64,000 nucleotides of DNA from NCBI GenBank assembly GCA_032358255.1, contig JAULBX010012211.1, positions 1 to 64,000 of the forward strand, in the 5' to 3' direction. The notes under the pieces are model-generated. The model did not search any database and had not been told where the DNA came from. It saw only the letters and a program-made list of their open reading frames with translations. Source of the DNA: Heterotrichella gracilis (Eukaryota; Sar; Xanthophyceae; Tribonematales; Xanthonemataceae). Below, piece after piece: positions 1 to 13,100 of the stretch (position 1 is its first letter; each line of letters begins with the position of its first letter). The translations under genes and the position numbers were made by a program.

Positions 1-3000
1 CTTTTTCAAGCACCCCCAACAGTCTCGCGAGCCCGGGTTGGCTCCCTGAATGTGACTGTCAAATAAATCTTGTAAATATAGCCTCCGCCAGTGCTATCAT
101 CGGCAAAAACTTCTGCTTTCGGTCTGAAAAAAAGGCCTGTCTATTTACATCGAGTGTTTTGCCGTGTATCGACGTGGGCTGTCATAGCTATGCCATCGTT
201 GGTCGGGAAACGAGGATGCAGCTTCCAGCGAAGCCTATAACAGCACTTAACGAGCCAGAAGGTGTTCTGGCGACAGCCCACCGGGAAAACGTGCAAACGT
301 AAGCAACTGCCATACGCGGAAGGTAAGGCCAGTGTTCCGTGAAGTAATTGCACTGTACCGACGACTTCAGCCTGTTTCCACCAGCCCATCGACAACCTCG
401 CTGGCATGCCAAGGAGGCAGGAAAGACCACCGTTTCCAAGTCAGTGTCAATATAAGAGAAGATGCTGTTCATGCTGGGTGCCTAGCGGGTTACAATTCCT
501 CGCAGCGGCTCCAGCATCCACAGGGAACACCAGCATGTATGCATACTACATGGTGCAGGCATGCAAGCTGGGCTGGCTCCTTGTTACCAACAAGTTGTTA
601 GCTTGCCCAATTGCAATTGTGCTAAAATTGCTTCGACATTCGTATTTGCATTAGGGACCGGTGGCTCACTCGTTGAGACGCTTGGCACTAGCTGGGTCTT
701 ACTGCCCCCAGACCACCACCACCAAGGCTGAAGTACCCAGACTTTGCAGTTGCATTGGCGTAGAAATGAGCAGTATTTCTTGGTGCTGTTACATGTGAGA
801 CATTTTTCCTGGGTCATGTCGTACTTTACAGGGTAAGGGTGCAACTATACTTTTTCATGTCTAGCATTGTCCGGAGATGCAATGTGAAGCCCAAACTTGG
901 GGGTGGGTGGTCCGGCCTGTGAAAGAAATGTTATTTTCTTTTGAAAGTGAAGCAGTGATCGAAGTGAAGCAAGAAACTGGGCGGAGGGGGGAGGGGGAAG
1001 GGGAGTGGGGGGGCCTGAAAAATAAATTTCCTTCAGGAGTGAAAAAGTGAATGAAGTGAAGGCTTAAATTAAAAGGGTGGTGGCTGACCCTGGAAATGAA
1101 AATGTATCTCTTTTCACGTGTGAAAGAGCGAATGATGGGTACGAGTGAGGTGAACCCAACCCCGGGTGGTAAACAACTATAAATTGCTGGTTAAGACTAC
1201 TTTGACTATTAAAATTGAATGAAGCCAAGGCTGAAACTGGGGTGTTGAGCCTAAAATTGAAAATGTATTTCTTTTACAGAGTGAATGAAGGGAAAGCCTG
1301 GATGAGAAATTGCATTCCTTTTCCAGGTTGAAGGATTGAATAAAGTGAAGGGTTGAACCTGGCGGGTGGGTGGCTGAGCCTGGAAAAGAAATTGCATTTC
1401 TTTTCCAGGTTGAAGGATTTCATGAAGTGAGGGGTTGAACATGGGGGGTGGGTGGCTGAGCCTGGAAAAGAAATTGTATATCTTTTCCAGGTTGAAGGAT
1501 TGAATGAAGTGAAAGCTTGAACCTGGGGAGTGGCTGAGCCTGAGTGAAAGAAAGTGAAGTGGTAAATAAGACTGCATGAGTAAGAACTTCATGAATACAC
1601 TGTGAACTGCATGAATTCAAATTGAAGTCATTTGGCGGCGTTGAAAGAATAAGAAGTTGTTGGTATTCTGCCGGGTGCGTAGTGTTTGTAGTGGTTGGTG
1701 CAACCTGGGCAGTACCATGTGTCAGGCGGGTCACCCTCCATTTGTGTAGACAGAAAAAATGATATCCATGATCACATCCATTGCACAGCAGCATGTTGCT
1801 TTCAATCTTGTATTTCATACTATTCATATAGTACTCGCATCCAGATGTGTTCCTTCTGAATCAGATTGATTAACTATTATGAGCTTCAGCGGTGTGTACG
1901 CACCTTCTATATGGTAGGGCAGTGTCCAGGCCTTGATTATTGTATGGCGCCATGCCACCTGGTACTGTATCTGCTTGCGGAGCATCTGTCCACTGCCTGG
2001 GTCGCGACCTGTGATCTGTCCGTTGTTGTTAACGGACACATCTCATCCTTATGGCCATGCTTGTGGAGGACCACTGCTGATGCTCCCTGTGTTCCACCAA
2101 ATAAGTTATACATCTGGGATGCTTTGTACTTTTTTGATGGGGGATGAAAGGATGGCGGAAATGGCATTGGCATTTTCATGCGTGGGAAGCGTGGGAGTTT
2201 CAGAATCTGATGACCAGGTCCATATGGTCACGCATGCTAGTACATGGGTTTGTTCATCCTTTGGAGCTTGCAAGTGCATTTATTGATGCTGTTCTGCTTG
2301 TTGCATGTCTTGCTAGAGCCTGTAGGGGGCTCTGCTCTCAAGTTCCTGACTGACCATCGGATGGCTGGGCGTCTTCTGTGTTGTCATTTCTAGTCGCCAC
2401 TCTGCTGTTTTGGGATGGTGGAAAATTGATTGCTGATAATAAAAATAGCAATAATAATAATGAGGTCCCGCCGCATCTCAAATGAGACATAGGCTACACG
2501 CTGGACAGGGGCAGGCATTCCCTGCAGCTACTGCAGCGGAGGGTGCGGAGCAATGCGCGCTCTAAATTTACAAGGCAATACAGGATGGGGGGTAAATAGT
2601 CCCAGTTGAGGATCAAGGATCCCCAAGCTGGGTCAGGAACTCAGCAATTTAATTGCTGATGTTGTCCGGAGTTTGTGACAGCTCAGTTGCAATTCGGAAT
2701 TGGGCTGCAGGTGTAGTGGATGCCAGAGGTTAGCCAGAGGTAACTGCTTGTTGTGGTTGACTGTCAGTTCTGGTCAGTTCTACCCCAATTGAATTGAATC
2801 AGCGTGGTGCCTAATATTTCTTTCTTGCCAGATAGTATCTGTGCCACAGAATGGATCATCAGTCCATGCTGTTGGTCCCGGCAATCAGATCATCAGCATA
2901 TGCTACTAGCAAGCTGGCTCAGCCAGTGGCGAGTTAACCGTTAACTATGATAGTGTAAGGGAACATGCGGTTAATCTATGTCTTCGAGCCCTTACTTGCA

Positions 3001-4169
3001 GCCAGCACAGCATTGGATTGCAGAGACTAAATAGAAAGGGGGATAGTCTGTTGACACAACATCGTTCTACAAGGAGATCTCCTTGTAGAGTGACTCTGTC
3101 CAACTGCCAGTGTGGCACTGGTATAGGTCCCAGTACCGGATTTGTAGATCCATATGACCGCGGAGGGCACCACTCTTGTTGGGGCATTGGTATACAGATT
3201 TAGGACAATGTCTATGGCATCAGTGGGGAATTCAAGGTCAACATGATCTGATCAACATGATTCATCAGAAGGCGGCCGTGTTCAATTGTGGAAAAGCGCA
3301 GGTGTAACTCATTTGTAGGAGATGCAGTTCCTGTTTGTGTGTTCTTGCATCCTCCATTAATGTAAGTAGGTGTAACAACAGTTGAAGCTGTCGGGAGAAT
3401 GTCTGATACTTCAATATTTTCACAGGTTAATTGAATTGAATTAATAATCAAGTGTGCTCATACTGGCTGGCAGCAATGCTATGCACAGTCAGTGACACTG
3501 AGGGACAATGTTTAAAATGTAAGTGCGTATCCTGGCTACTGGTGGTGACATACACAATACCGTATGATCACAACGGAATCAAAAACGCAATTAGGATGTT
3601 AGCTCACACCGGGCCAATAAATGCAACGGTGGCCCCAACATGTCGCTGGACTTGCACACCAATGGCTTGAGCCTAGCAGGTGATTTACCAGACTTCCAGA
3701 TTGCACGTCAAATGCGACCCTGGTACACAAATTGCACATGCAGGGATCACAACGTACATCCCCACATATGCCGACCGCATCACCACCACACCGCATCAAC
3801 CTCGCTTGCCTTCATATTTTAAGCAGCAACCCCATCACCTCCAAGGAGGGCATCGTTATCATAAGCTCTCACCAGCTCCCCCACTGTGGTTCTCATAGAG
3901 AACAGCCTTGCTGCCCACTCAGCCACCACACCACATACGCATACACCATCACCCATGTTTTAAGCCTCCCATCACCCGCACATGAACGGACAGATCATCC
4001 AGTGTAGGGAACGGCGCCTTAGTGTTGAGCGGGCGCAAGGGAATGTGTAGCCATGGCGCCCCATTCCCCGCGCTTAACTCCATCACCCAGCAACCGCACA
4101 CCTCCGGTTCCCCTTACTCCTCTAAATTCGCATCAATTCCCCTCTCTGCCCTGCTCCGCCACCCTCACC
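1..4169. other. Intergenic region without a recognisable gene
   Basis: No open frame here is longer than about 135 codons and none resembles a known family. The stretch at about 930-1560 is built from degenerate and then regular copies of an 82-bp unit (annotated separately). An AAT/AATA-rich patch lies near 2435-2460. The right end lies just 3' of the MGDG synthase stop codon, so part of 3700-4169 may be its 3' UTR. A gene whose end lies left of the window cannot be excluded. Confidence 0.6.
1309..1554. repeat. Minisatellite, three 82-bp units
   Basis: Three head-to-tail units start at 1309, 1391 and 1473, exactly 82 bp apart. Each runs from ATTGCATTTCTTTTCCAGG through GTTGAAGGATTGAATGAAGT to GGCTGAGCCTGGAAAAGAA, with a few substitutions. 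More diverged fragments of the same unit extend left to about 930. The minus strand stays open through the array because 82 bp shifts the frame and the unit has few stops; this is not evidence of coding. Confidence 0.85.
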
Positions 4170-6212
4170 TCACCCGCACATGGCAGCCAGGTCATCCACT
4201 ATGTGGAAAAGTGCTTTGGGGTGCGCCAGGGCCTTGGCACGTGTAGCCATGGCTGCCAGCTCGCCCTGCCTGTCACCCAGCCACTGGGTGATGAGGTGCG
4301 CGATCTTGGCGGGGTTGGTCTCAAAGGCGCCCACCTGCACATGGGTGTGTGGCTGTGGTTGGTTTGGGGTGAGGGTAGGGCTGCACATGGCCAAAGGTGG
4401 TACCGACGCAGCGGCTGAAACCGCTTCAATGTGTCCAATGCTGATTACAATGTCGCTCCCATCTTACAATATGTTGTAGGTCCTGGTAGAGGTGCAAGGA
4501 GGGATAGCAACGCTTTCCAATGTTTTTCTTCCCTGAACCCTCAAATACTGAAAAATGTTGCTTTAAGACATTTTTGTAGTGCGGCAGTACATGCAAATGG
4601 TAGGTATGGAAAGGATTCTCACCTATCAATATCCGTCAGCAAAACGCCCCCTCAGGGCACCACATGCGCCCAGATGCGCTGCAATGCCCCCTTCCTTCAA
4701 ACATCAACACCCCTGGAAAAACGCCCCCCCTCTCACCTTGTTATCCACCACATATGGGATGTTCCCCTCCTCCTGGCAGGGCACAAATGCGTTGAGGATG
4801 AGGGGGAGGCCACAAATGAGGGCCTCAGAAATGGTCCCCGGCCCAGCCTTGGTCACGATCACGTCTGATGCGCACATGAGGTCAGGCATGTTGTCCACAA
4901 AGCCCTTGACAACCACGTGGCAGGTGCTGGGGAACTGCCTGCAAAGCACGATTACATTGAGAATTACCGATCACAATTTCATGGTTACAAGTACAAGTAC
5001 AAGTACAATTACGTACCCCTTGACCACCACGCGTGAATTCAGGGTTTATGGCTAGGGTCCAGGCATTGGAAAGCGATCCATTGCTTTTTCTGTGCAACGA
5101 GAGTCTACAGCTCTCCGTGACCATGGCTACAGGTTGGTGGTTTTTCCTCTTAGGCAATTTGGTCAAACATGATCCCCATGTTATTCCTCTCAGGCAATGA
5201 TCCCCATCAACGGCTCGTGTTCTGGCATGGGGATCATTTTCCTCTCAGGCAATTTGGTTGAACATGATCCCCTATGCCATCATGCACGCTGACTGTTACC
5301 GTACCACTTCCATAAATAAGTAGGTTAACTGCAACCGCCATGAAGGGGCCAGCAATGGCCCTTACCTATCGCTACACAATCACTTGATCATAGCCTTGAA
5401 TAACATCAAAATATCCCACCTGCTCTGTAACCGCTCCACCAGCTTCTTGTTCCTCCCGCATATGACCACCACCTGGCACTTCAGCCCAGACTTTGCAAGC
5501 GCCTCCACAGTCGCCTCCACCGGCCCCATCCCCTCCCCACCCCCCACCAGCAGCACTGTGGGGGTATTGATGAGGCCAAGCACCTTGCGCACCTTGGTCT
5601 TGGAGGGGGGGGGCTGCGAGGAGGGGGGGGCAGGGGTGAAGGGTCAAGGGAAGCTTCAATGTACATTTCTGAAAAATGCAAATGATTTCTTTTGAGAAAT
5701 TGGTACTGTTTTAATTGTCCTGGTTACTAATGTTAACTACTTGACATGTAAACAAAAATATTTATATTACTAGACATTATATACCATGTGAGAAACGTCA
5801 CCGCGTCAAATATGGCATTGGGTACCGCAAGCCGTAAAAGCGAGCCGTGTGGCGTGATCTGCTGTTACAATTACAATTACTATCTATATCTACAAATACA
5901 ATCACAGCTTTGTTAAGACAGGAGGTATCATACCCGTGAGAACTCTGGTCGGATGGGCAGGCCATGTAGCGTGATCTGCTTAGGATCCAGCCCCATGCGC
6001 AGCGCCCTGCCCCGGGCCTCCTCCGTGGGCACAAAGCAGCGGTCAACGCCCTGCAAAGGGGGGAAGGGAGTGGGATGGCGGTGGGTAGGGAGTAAAATAT
6101 TAAGTTGGATTTTGTGGGGGCAATGCAGCGATGCACGCCTTGCGCCATGGGGGTCTGTATGTGGGTCCAGGTTTACGCGTGTCATAATAATAATAACAAT
6201 AATAATAATAAC

Positions 6213-6244
<32 letters not shown>

Positions 6245-9111
6245 TAATATTAATAATAATAATAATAATAATAGTGGAAATCACAAGATTTACTGACATA
6301 AACATAATTAATAATAGTTATTAGCTATTAATAACAGTAACAATGGGCATGGGGAATATTGGTTGAATGCCCATGCGGGTGAAACCCTCCCCAGCCATAA
6401 TCCTGGTGCCCCCACCTAGTGCAACACCCTGGTGCATCACCTACCTTGTGGAACCAGCTGTTGTGGCAGGTGGTGAGGTCGGTAACCACGGTGGCGAATT
6501 TGCAATCCTTGAGGGTGCCCTTTGCCATCCCCCTCCTCAGCACCCGCAGGGGCACCTCCTGCATGAGCGGATGCACAGACACCACCAAATCTGGCTGGAA
6601 TTGGGCGAATGCGCGCGCCACGTGGGGGCCCATAAATATGCCCTGCAGCCACCCGGAGCGTGCTGTTAGTCTGATTAGCCAAGTTTGACTATCCCATGGT
6701 AAATATGCTGCGGCAATAAGCCGCTGACTGACAGAACAAGCTTATTGCCGCATCATAACGGAGGTGGAATGCTTGTTCTGTTTGTTTGTTGGTAGATATG
6801 GTACGCCTGTGCCAAATGGGGCGCATGAATACCATGTAACCACGCTGAATTCGCTGCCAGGGCGTGTGCCAGGGGTGGCGGGGCACACATTCCACCCACG
6901 CTGATGCACTGTCAGGGCATGTGCAAGGGGTGATAATCCATGCATTCCACATGTGTTGAGTCATTGCCAGAACATGTGCACTCACAGCAGCTCCGCGGTA
7001 TGATACATGAGCCACCCTAGGGCAGAATGAGCAGAACATAAAAGCAGCCCAAATGCACCACACGTGCTTGCTAAGCCCACCGATGAGACTGCGCGCAGGA
7101 AATATTCCACCTACAACAGAGCCCTGCATGTGCATGAGCAAGGGGTGGTAGTGCATTTCACCTACGTTGAGTCGCTGCCAGGGCGTGTGCACCCATGGCG
7201 GCTGCGTTGTGTGGTATATGAGCCACCACAGGGCGGAGTGCCGGACCATGAAGGAGTATGCCTTTGGGAACTCGTTGAAGGGCCAGGGTGTGTGGTCCGT
7301 CCACATGTCGGTGATGTCAACCTGGCAGGGCACATGTCTCAAACATCACAATGCTGCCTCCAATGCCCGAGATCGCATCTTTAGCTCATGGGGATGATGT
7401 GCATTCCGCATTGGCACAGTCACAGGTGTGCCCCAGGGCATGCATCACATCCGGCATTATTATTTGTGCTAGTATACGATGATAAGCCTTGTGGCGCATT
7501 TGCGTTTGCAAAAGGATGACACAATTCTGAGCATAGTAGTTTTCTGCGGCCTGGGGCCAATTCGATGGGCAATTCAGAGGCCAGGGTATATACAACCAAA
7601 TTACGAGCACCATCTACATGTGCATGCCATGCGCCAGATTGCGCCAGACTGCAGGTGATGGTCAAATCCCTGGACCAGATGCAATCCCAGGAGTGCATGT
7701 CCCAGACCCTCAAGACCCTGGTAGTAGCCACGAGCAACTTTAAAGTTTAAACCCTAAACCCTACACCCTGGTGGGCCATGACTGCAAGCCTCAGCAGCAC
7801 ATGCTGATCTGCATTTCTGAAGGAGCAGGCCCATGTGGCTCCAGGCACTCGCCACACCGTGTCAACCCTAAACCTAAACGGACCATGCCCCTGGCCAACC
7901 AACGGCCTTCAACCATATTGTTGCCAAGCTCTGGCTGTGGTGCTAGAACGCTTTCAGCTACCAAGTACATTTAGGTTGTAAGCCGCGCACCTCATACTTG
8001 TTCCCGTACAGCTGTTCGAAGCCTGGAACGCTCTCAGCCACTCAAGTACTTTTAAGGGTTTAGGGTTTGGGCAGCGCACCTCGTACTTGTTCCCGTACAG
8101 CTGCTCGAAGCCTGCCTTGAGGGCCTGGGCACTGGCTCGGTGGCCGCCACCGGTGTCAGACATGAGGATCAGCACGCGCTTGCGGTCCCCAGACTTGCGG
8201 GCTTTGCCTGTCGGGTTTTGCAAAAAGCCGATGAGGGGGGTTGGGGTGAGCGGAGACCCATTGACTATGGGGCGTGTACCTCAATAATTATTCCTATATT
8301 TATGTTGTGTGGGTGTTGTCAAGTGAGTGGTCTGGTGTGGTAGGCCTCGTGTGCATGTGCATGGCGGATGGGATGACGCTTGGATGTGGGGATGGGCAGC
8401 AAAGCAAGGCAGTGGCAAGGAGTAAGCAGTGGCAATACATCGTGTTCACAGGACTATCGAGCCATGCCGATATGTGGATTGGGCAGCACTCAGCATGTAA
8501 GCAAGGTATACACGTACGGTTCGATCCAGGGTTCAATGGAACCAGCCCGTTGGCGCGTGCACTCCCTGACCCTCCAAACTGCGCGTTGACAGCAAAAGGG
8601 TTGGTGCTTGTGCTCTGTAGTAAGGCTAGTATGTCCCCAAGTGCAGGACAGTGATTGCAGGGATGTGAGGTCGATGCACACATGGTTGGGCAACACCACC
8701 GCAACAGGAGGTGTCTAATGAGTGCACTGCAAAGCCTTGCACAAGCTTGAAAACGAGGACTGTCCCTTGGGAGTCATAGCTAGGTCACATGCTTGCTGTA
8801 CAGGGGCTTGCATTAGGCGCAATTGCATCAGCACTTACAAACATTGCTCCTCCGCCCCCAATGCTGAAGCCATACTTTCCAATTCTGGAGAAGTATCTGT
8901 GACTGTCTCCCCCTTGTGACTTTTTGGGGCCTCTACTGGACCCAGCAGGCCTTGGCAACCGTGCAACGGTGGGTTGGCGGTTAAAACCGGAAGTGCCCGC
9001 TTGCTGCAACTCGCATTGCGTTGATAGGGATCCTTTGGTCTCTTTAGTTGACAACGCAGGGCTGCCCCACCGCAATGTCAGCGACGCAAACTCGCTGCTT
9101 TTACTAGCCAT
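4170..9111 (-). CDS. MGD1: Monogalactosyldiacylglycerol (MGDG) synthase
   Basis: Transfers galactose from UDP-galactose to diacylglycerol in the plastid envelope, making the main thylakoid lipid. Seven exons were phase-checked on the minus strand: 8207-8080, 7321-7193, 6642-6445, 6050-5934, 5613-5420, 4938-4737 and 4334-4170 (stop at 4172-4170). They carry the N-terminal MSDTGGGH glycine loop, the [11 protein letters not shown] segment, [53 protein letters not shown] and the donor-binding [12 protein letters not shown], in family order. A likely first exon (9111-8839) starts [13 protein letters not shown] and looks like a chloroplast transit peptide. Its phase does not join exon 8207-8080 directly, so a small exon between them is missing from this model. 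About 12 residues expected between exons 7321-7193 and 6642-6445 are also absent, suggesting an unfound mini-exon or a lineage deletion. Family assignment is firm; the N-terminus is tentative. Confidence 0.93.
6184..6274. repeat. AAT/AAC microsatellite
   Basis: About 30 trinucleotide units of AAT with occasional AAC variants, inside an intron of the MGDG synthase gene between the exon ending at 6445 and the one starting at 6050. Confidence 0.95.
6709..6780. repeat. Nested inverted repeats in an MGDG synthase intron
   Basis: Two overlapping perfect inverted repeats. TGCGGCAATAAGC at 6709-6721 pairs with GCTTATTGCCGCA at 6740-6752 (13-bp arms). CAGAACAAGC at 6732-6741 pairs with GCTTGTTCTG at 6771-6780. 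The two hairpins are mutually exclusive because their arms overlap at 6740-6741. No transposase or target-site duplication is visible. Confidence 0.8.
6841..7244. repeat. Splice-donor echoes of an MGDG synthase exon
   Basis: The segment at 7167-7244 (end of exon 7321-7193 plus its donor side) recurs diverged at about 6955-7032, both containing GTTGAGTC, GTGCAC and ATGAGCCACC blocks in the same order. Shorter copies of the intron part (GCTGCCAGGGCGTGTGC and variants) start near 6850 and 6907. The copies lie inside the intron, downstream of the donor in transcript order. Confidence 0.7.
7942..8114. repeat. Splice-donor echo, MGDG synthase exon with MSDTGGGH
   Basis: The exon end and donor at 8071-8114 are repeated at 7981-8025, about 90 bp further into the intron, with only a few mismatches (shared core ACTTGTTCCCGTACAGCTG). 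The adjoining AACGCT...CAAGTAC segment is also duplicated (about 7947 and 8027), and a TTTAAGGGTTTAGGGTTT telomere-like run lies between the copies. The copy keeps a GAG|GTGCGC donor. Confidence 0.85.
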
Positions 9112-10105
9112 GGGGGGCCACTGTATGACCTTACCCACTGTTAGGTGGGTAGCAAAAACCACTGGTGGGCCGGGTGAGCTGATATATGGGCAACTACCCT
9201 GTCGATTATCTGACAAAAACAATGTCAATGTGAGCAATTGAAACCGTGTCGAGTTAGCAGAACGAACTGGGGTGCTAGCACATGCCTCTGCTTGTGATGA
9301 AGTATTTCAAAGCACCACCGGAGTGCAGCAGTAGCTGCAGCGGCGAGGTAACGCCGACACAGTTATGTGTTTTCCAAAGACAACCGACTTGCTTTTTTGA
9401 GCTTGGGAAGGGTTGGGCAGCGAGGCATATGCTTTTTTGTCGAGGCGGCAGTTCCATGTGTGCCAGCGTGGCTCTGTGGCTGACTCAGCTGCAGCTTAAA
9501 TTACCCTATCCTGAACCCTCGCTAAGGGTTCACAAGAAGATTGGCCACCGATTAATCAATGATCAGGGTTCTACCCTGCAGGAGTCCACCCTGACCCTCC
9601 CGGGACAACTGCAGTAAAGTGCTGGGCACAGCAGGAAAAGCTTCAATTTTATTTTGACACTCAGTCTCCTCCTTAGTGGCGACAACCGCCTTGATCGCAA
9701 CACAGGCAGAGGTGTGGCCCACCCTGTGTTAGAAAATGCTGACATAAACTCGCAGCCACACTGCAAGCAGAAACCCCGCTCCACCGTCTAACAAAGCGCG
9801 CAGCACTCTAGAGCATGGGCAAGCATGGGCTGAAAGAGGTTTGCCAGTAGCAGGTGCACTGCGCAGGTCGCACTGCCTGTGAAAAACTGCACTACCAATA
9901 ACTTTAAGCAACTAAATGATTTCAATCATTTCATAAAAATGACTATAATCATATCATAGAAATTCAGTTACGGTATAGCAGTTTGTACCAATTTGAAACT
10001 TCTTATAGCTTGAGTCGCATTGAAGATACATAAGTAAAACTAAACAACATCCTTTTTCGAGCCATCATTTATATCACCCGTGGGGCGGACTAATTGATCA
10101 CCCGC
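9112..10105. other. Intergenic region between MGDG synthase and the ion channel
   Basis: Upstream of the putative MGDG synthase start and downstream of the channel's stop (both genes on the minus strand). An open frame on the plus strand at 9282-9617 has no family resemblance and is cysteine- and serine-rich without pattern. I see nothing else in it. Confidence 0.6.
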
Positions 10106-13100
10106 TCAAGTATCCGGCTGCTGCGGCGGGCTGTTGTTGTAGATTGCGCAGTTTATCGTGAATATGAGGATGACCCCAACGTTGTATGCCACAAACATGG
10201 TGTTGCCCACGATGCACTCCAGCCGGTGACCGATGTACTCTGCATAGCTGGGGTCCTGGGCGGCCAATAGCAGCCATGCCGGGGTGCAGCGGGAAGCCCT
10301 GCACGCCTGTCAATGGGGGCAAAAGGTGGTAGTTAGTAATGTCAACCAACCCTACTTGGCCATGAAGATATGTAAGTACATGCTGCTCTTGCCCAGCTGT
10401 TTTTGTTTTCCACCTTGTTCTCGACCTGCACACCTTGTCCTCAGGTACATGCATATACCACGAGTGATGCTGGACAAGCAGTCAGCCTAGCACATGCGGT
10501 GCCAAACTGTTGCTTTCCCGCGACAGGTGTCGCTAGAAGTCTGGCTACATGAATCAAAACGCCAGATCAGCAATTACACACTGCAGACGCACCGCAAACT
10601 GCCCGCAGGCGATCACTTTGATCGAGTTGAGTCGCCGCGGGTGCCTGCCCTGGCAGCAGCAGCACAGCATGGCAGACTCCACATCCACAGCCCGCTGGTT
10701 GCCGTGCAAGTCCCCCCCCTGCATCGAGATAGGCGCATTATAAAGATCTAAATTAATCGATAAGACACCTCCCATTCCAGTGCCATGCTAAATCTAATTT
10801 TAAAAGGAATAATAATGCTTGTGTAAGGTACCTCGGCAACATACATTTCCTTCTATATACCTTCTCCCCCAACAATTGGTGATGATCCTAGTTTATCTCA
10901 GCAATTGCTTTGGGTATGTTTGGCCATCTTTTGATGTATACACGCGCTTTGCCTAGACTCTCCACACTGCCATGAAGTTCCTCCTTTTGTGTGTTGAAGG
11001 GCAGGCAATGCACGCAATCCACGGTGCACCAGCAAACCACCCAAAGTTGAGGCCACGCCATTACACCACAAAGCCACGCAATTCAACCAGTTTAAAGACA
11101 CTCAATTCAACCACTCTACACCAAGGGCACGCAGTTTGGGAGGGTTTGTTACTCTGCAGTGCATGGCTAGGCATGCCAACCCTACCTCCACTGAGATTAT
11201 TATTATTGTTTTATTACTTTATTAGTATCAATTATTAGTTTTTTCTTCTTTTCTTTCTTAGTATTACCTCCACTGAGATGCCACTGAACATCAGGCCCGT
11301 ATCCTCCAGGGAATCACACGTTGCATTGCCGTTGCTCCGCATGGCCATGCTACTGCTCCTCCCTGGGGCCGCGTCTGCTGCGATTCCCCCTTGCGGGTGA
11401 GTGTGTGATTCACCCCTTGACATGGACCCTGCAATAGACAGGGACCACATTGTGGGCATGGCTTGCATGCGCAATGATGGTGTGTCAGTTTCAACAGCAA
11501 GTGATGTGTCCGACAAATATAAAAGCATTACAACAACAATGACAAAACAATGACATGCCCTGAGTCAGGGCCTAAGTGCGCCAAAATGGCAAACCATTGT
11601 GTGCACCAAATAAGCAAGGCAGTGATAATGAGGCCTCCACTTATCAGTGATAGTTTGTCACCTGGTGGCGGCAACTATCAACTGTATGGCAAGGGATTCT
11701 ACCTGAATTAGGGCTGCTACTGACCGCTGCGGCGGTTGGTGGGCGCAAGCTCATGCCGCCACTGCTGCGCAGGGAGAGCTGCTTGTCTGCCCACAGCCGG
11801 GCCTGCTTCTGCTTCTGCAGCGATGGAGAAAGACACACATTACTCGTGAAGGAGTGGCAACACGCCATGCACTCTCGTGTCTTTCAAAGGCAGCTGCAAG
11901 GGGCACCCCATGAGGGGGAGCATGCAACGAAAAGTTCTCCAGTGATCGGGGCGTTGATTATAGATAAGCATGATAAAGCACCTCACCCTAGGACATTATA
12001 ATGCAACAACAGAATAACAAAATAATAATGACAAGCCGGCCGCACCACATAAGGGACATAGGCCACAACCCTTGTCAATAGGATCCTCCCCCCCTTTCTC
12101 CCCTTCCCCCTTTTCCCCCCTTCCCAGTGTCCTCACCTGGAGCTTGCTGACCTTGAGCGGGTGGCGCACGATGAAGTAGGCGGCCGCCGAGCACATGGCT
12201 ATGGCACTCAGGAATGCGTAGCTCATGAGTATGAGCTGCTGCGTGGGGATGGTGTAGCTGCTGTTGGGCTGGTCGTTCACCACCACAAACTGGAGTGCGG
12301 TGAGGGACAGGAAGAGCGTCACGATCAGGCCTGCAGGGGGAGGGGAGGGAACCAGGTCATGGGACGGACAGTAGGGAAGGTGAGGGACAGGAAGAGCGTC
12401 ACGTCAGGTCAGGCCTGCATAGGGAGAGGGTATGGTCAGAATTTATGGGAGGGGAGGAAAGTGGGGCAGATTCAAGATTGCAGGGAGCAGGGAGGGAGAG
12501 CGTCACGATCAGGCCTGCAGGGGGAGGGGAGGGATCCGGGGCATGGTCGGACGCGCAGGGAGAGGGGAGGGAAACAAGGAATAGAAATGAGCTGCGGTAG
12601 AATATGGGAGACCAACGGTTCACAAAACAGCCTAGCCAATTACGATGCCAACAGTGCAGTTGCACGAAAGGGAAAAGAGGGGACGCACAGAGGCATAGCT
12701 CAGGGGTCACAGGCTCTCACCAGGGCACCACAACCTGCACAAATCATGAGCATGCAACCAGTGCACCCATCACATGCTGCCACCCCTGCTGCCACCCTGC
12801 CTACTTACTTCCCCGCTCCGCAAACTGCTCTGGATCCAGCATGAATACGAAGAATCCCATGTAAACACACATGATGATGGGCAGGATGGTCATCAGAATA
12901 TAGTACTGGGTCAGGCGAGACACCTGCACAGGACAAGGGGGAGGGGTTCGTGTGGGAAGCAGGAACCCTCGGGAAGGGTTCATGTGAGAAGCAAAATGTC
13001 CTAGGCAGGGGTTCAGGGGGAGGGACAGGACATAATAAGGGTTAGGCGAGACACTTGCACGGGACAGGGAGGAGGGGTTTGGGGATGGCTGATACACTAG

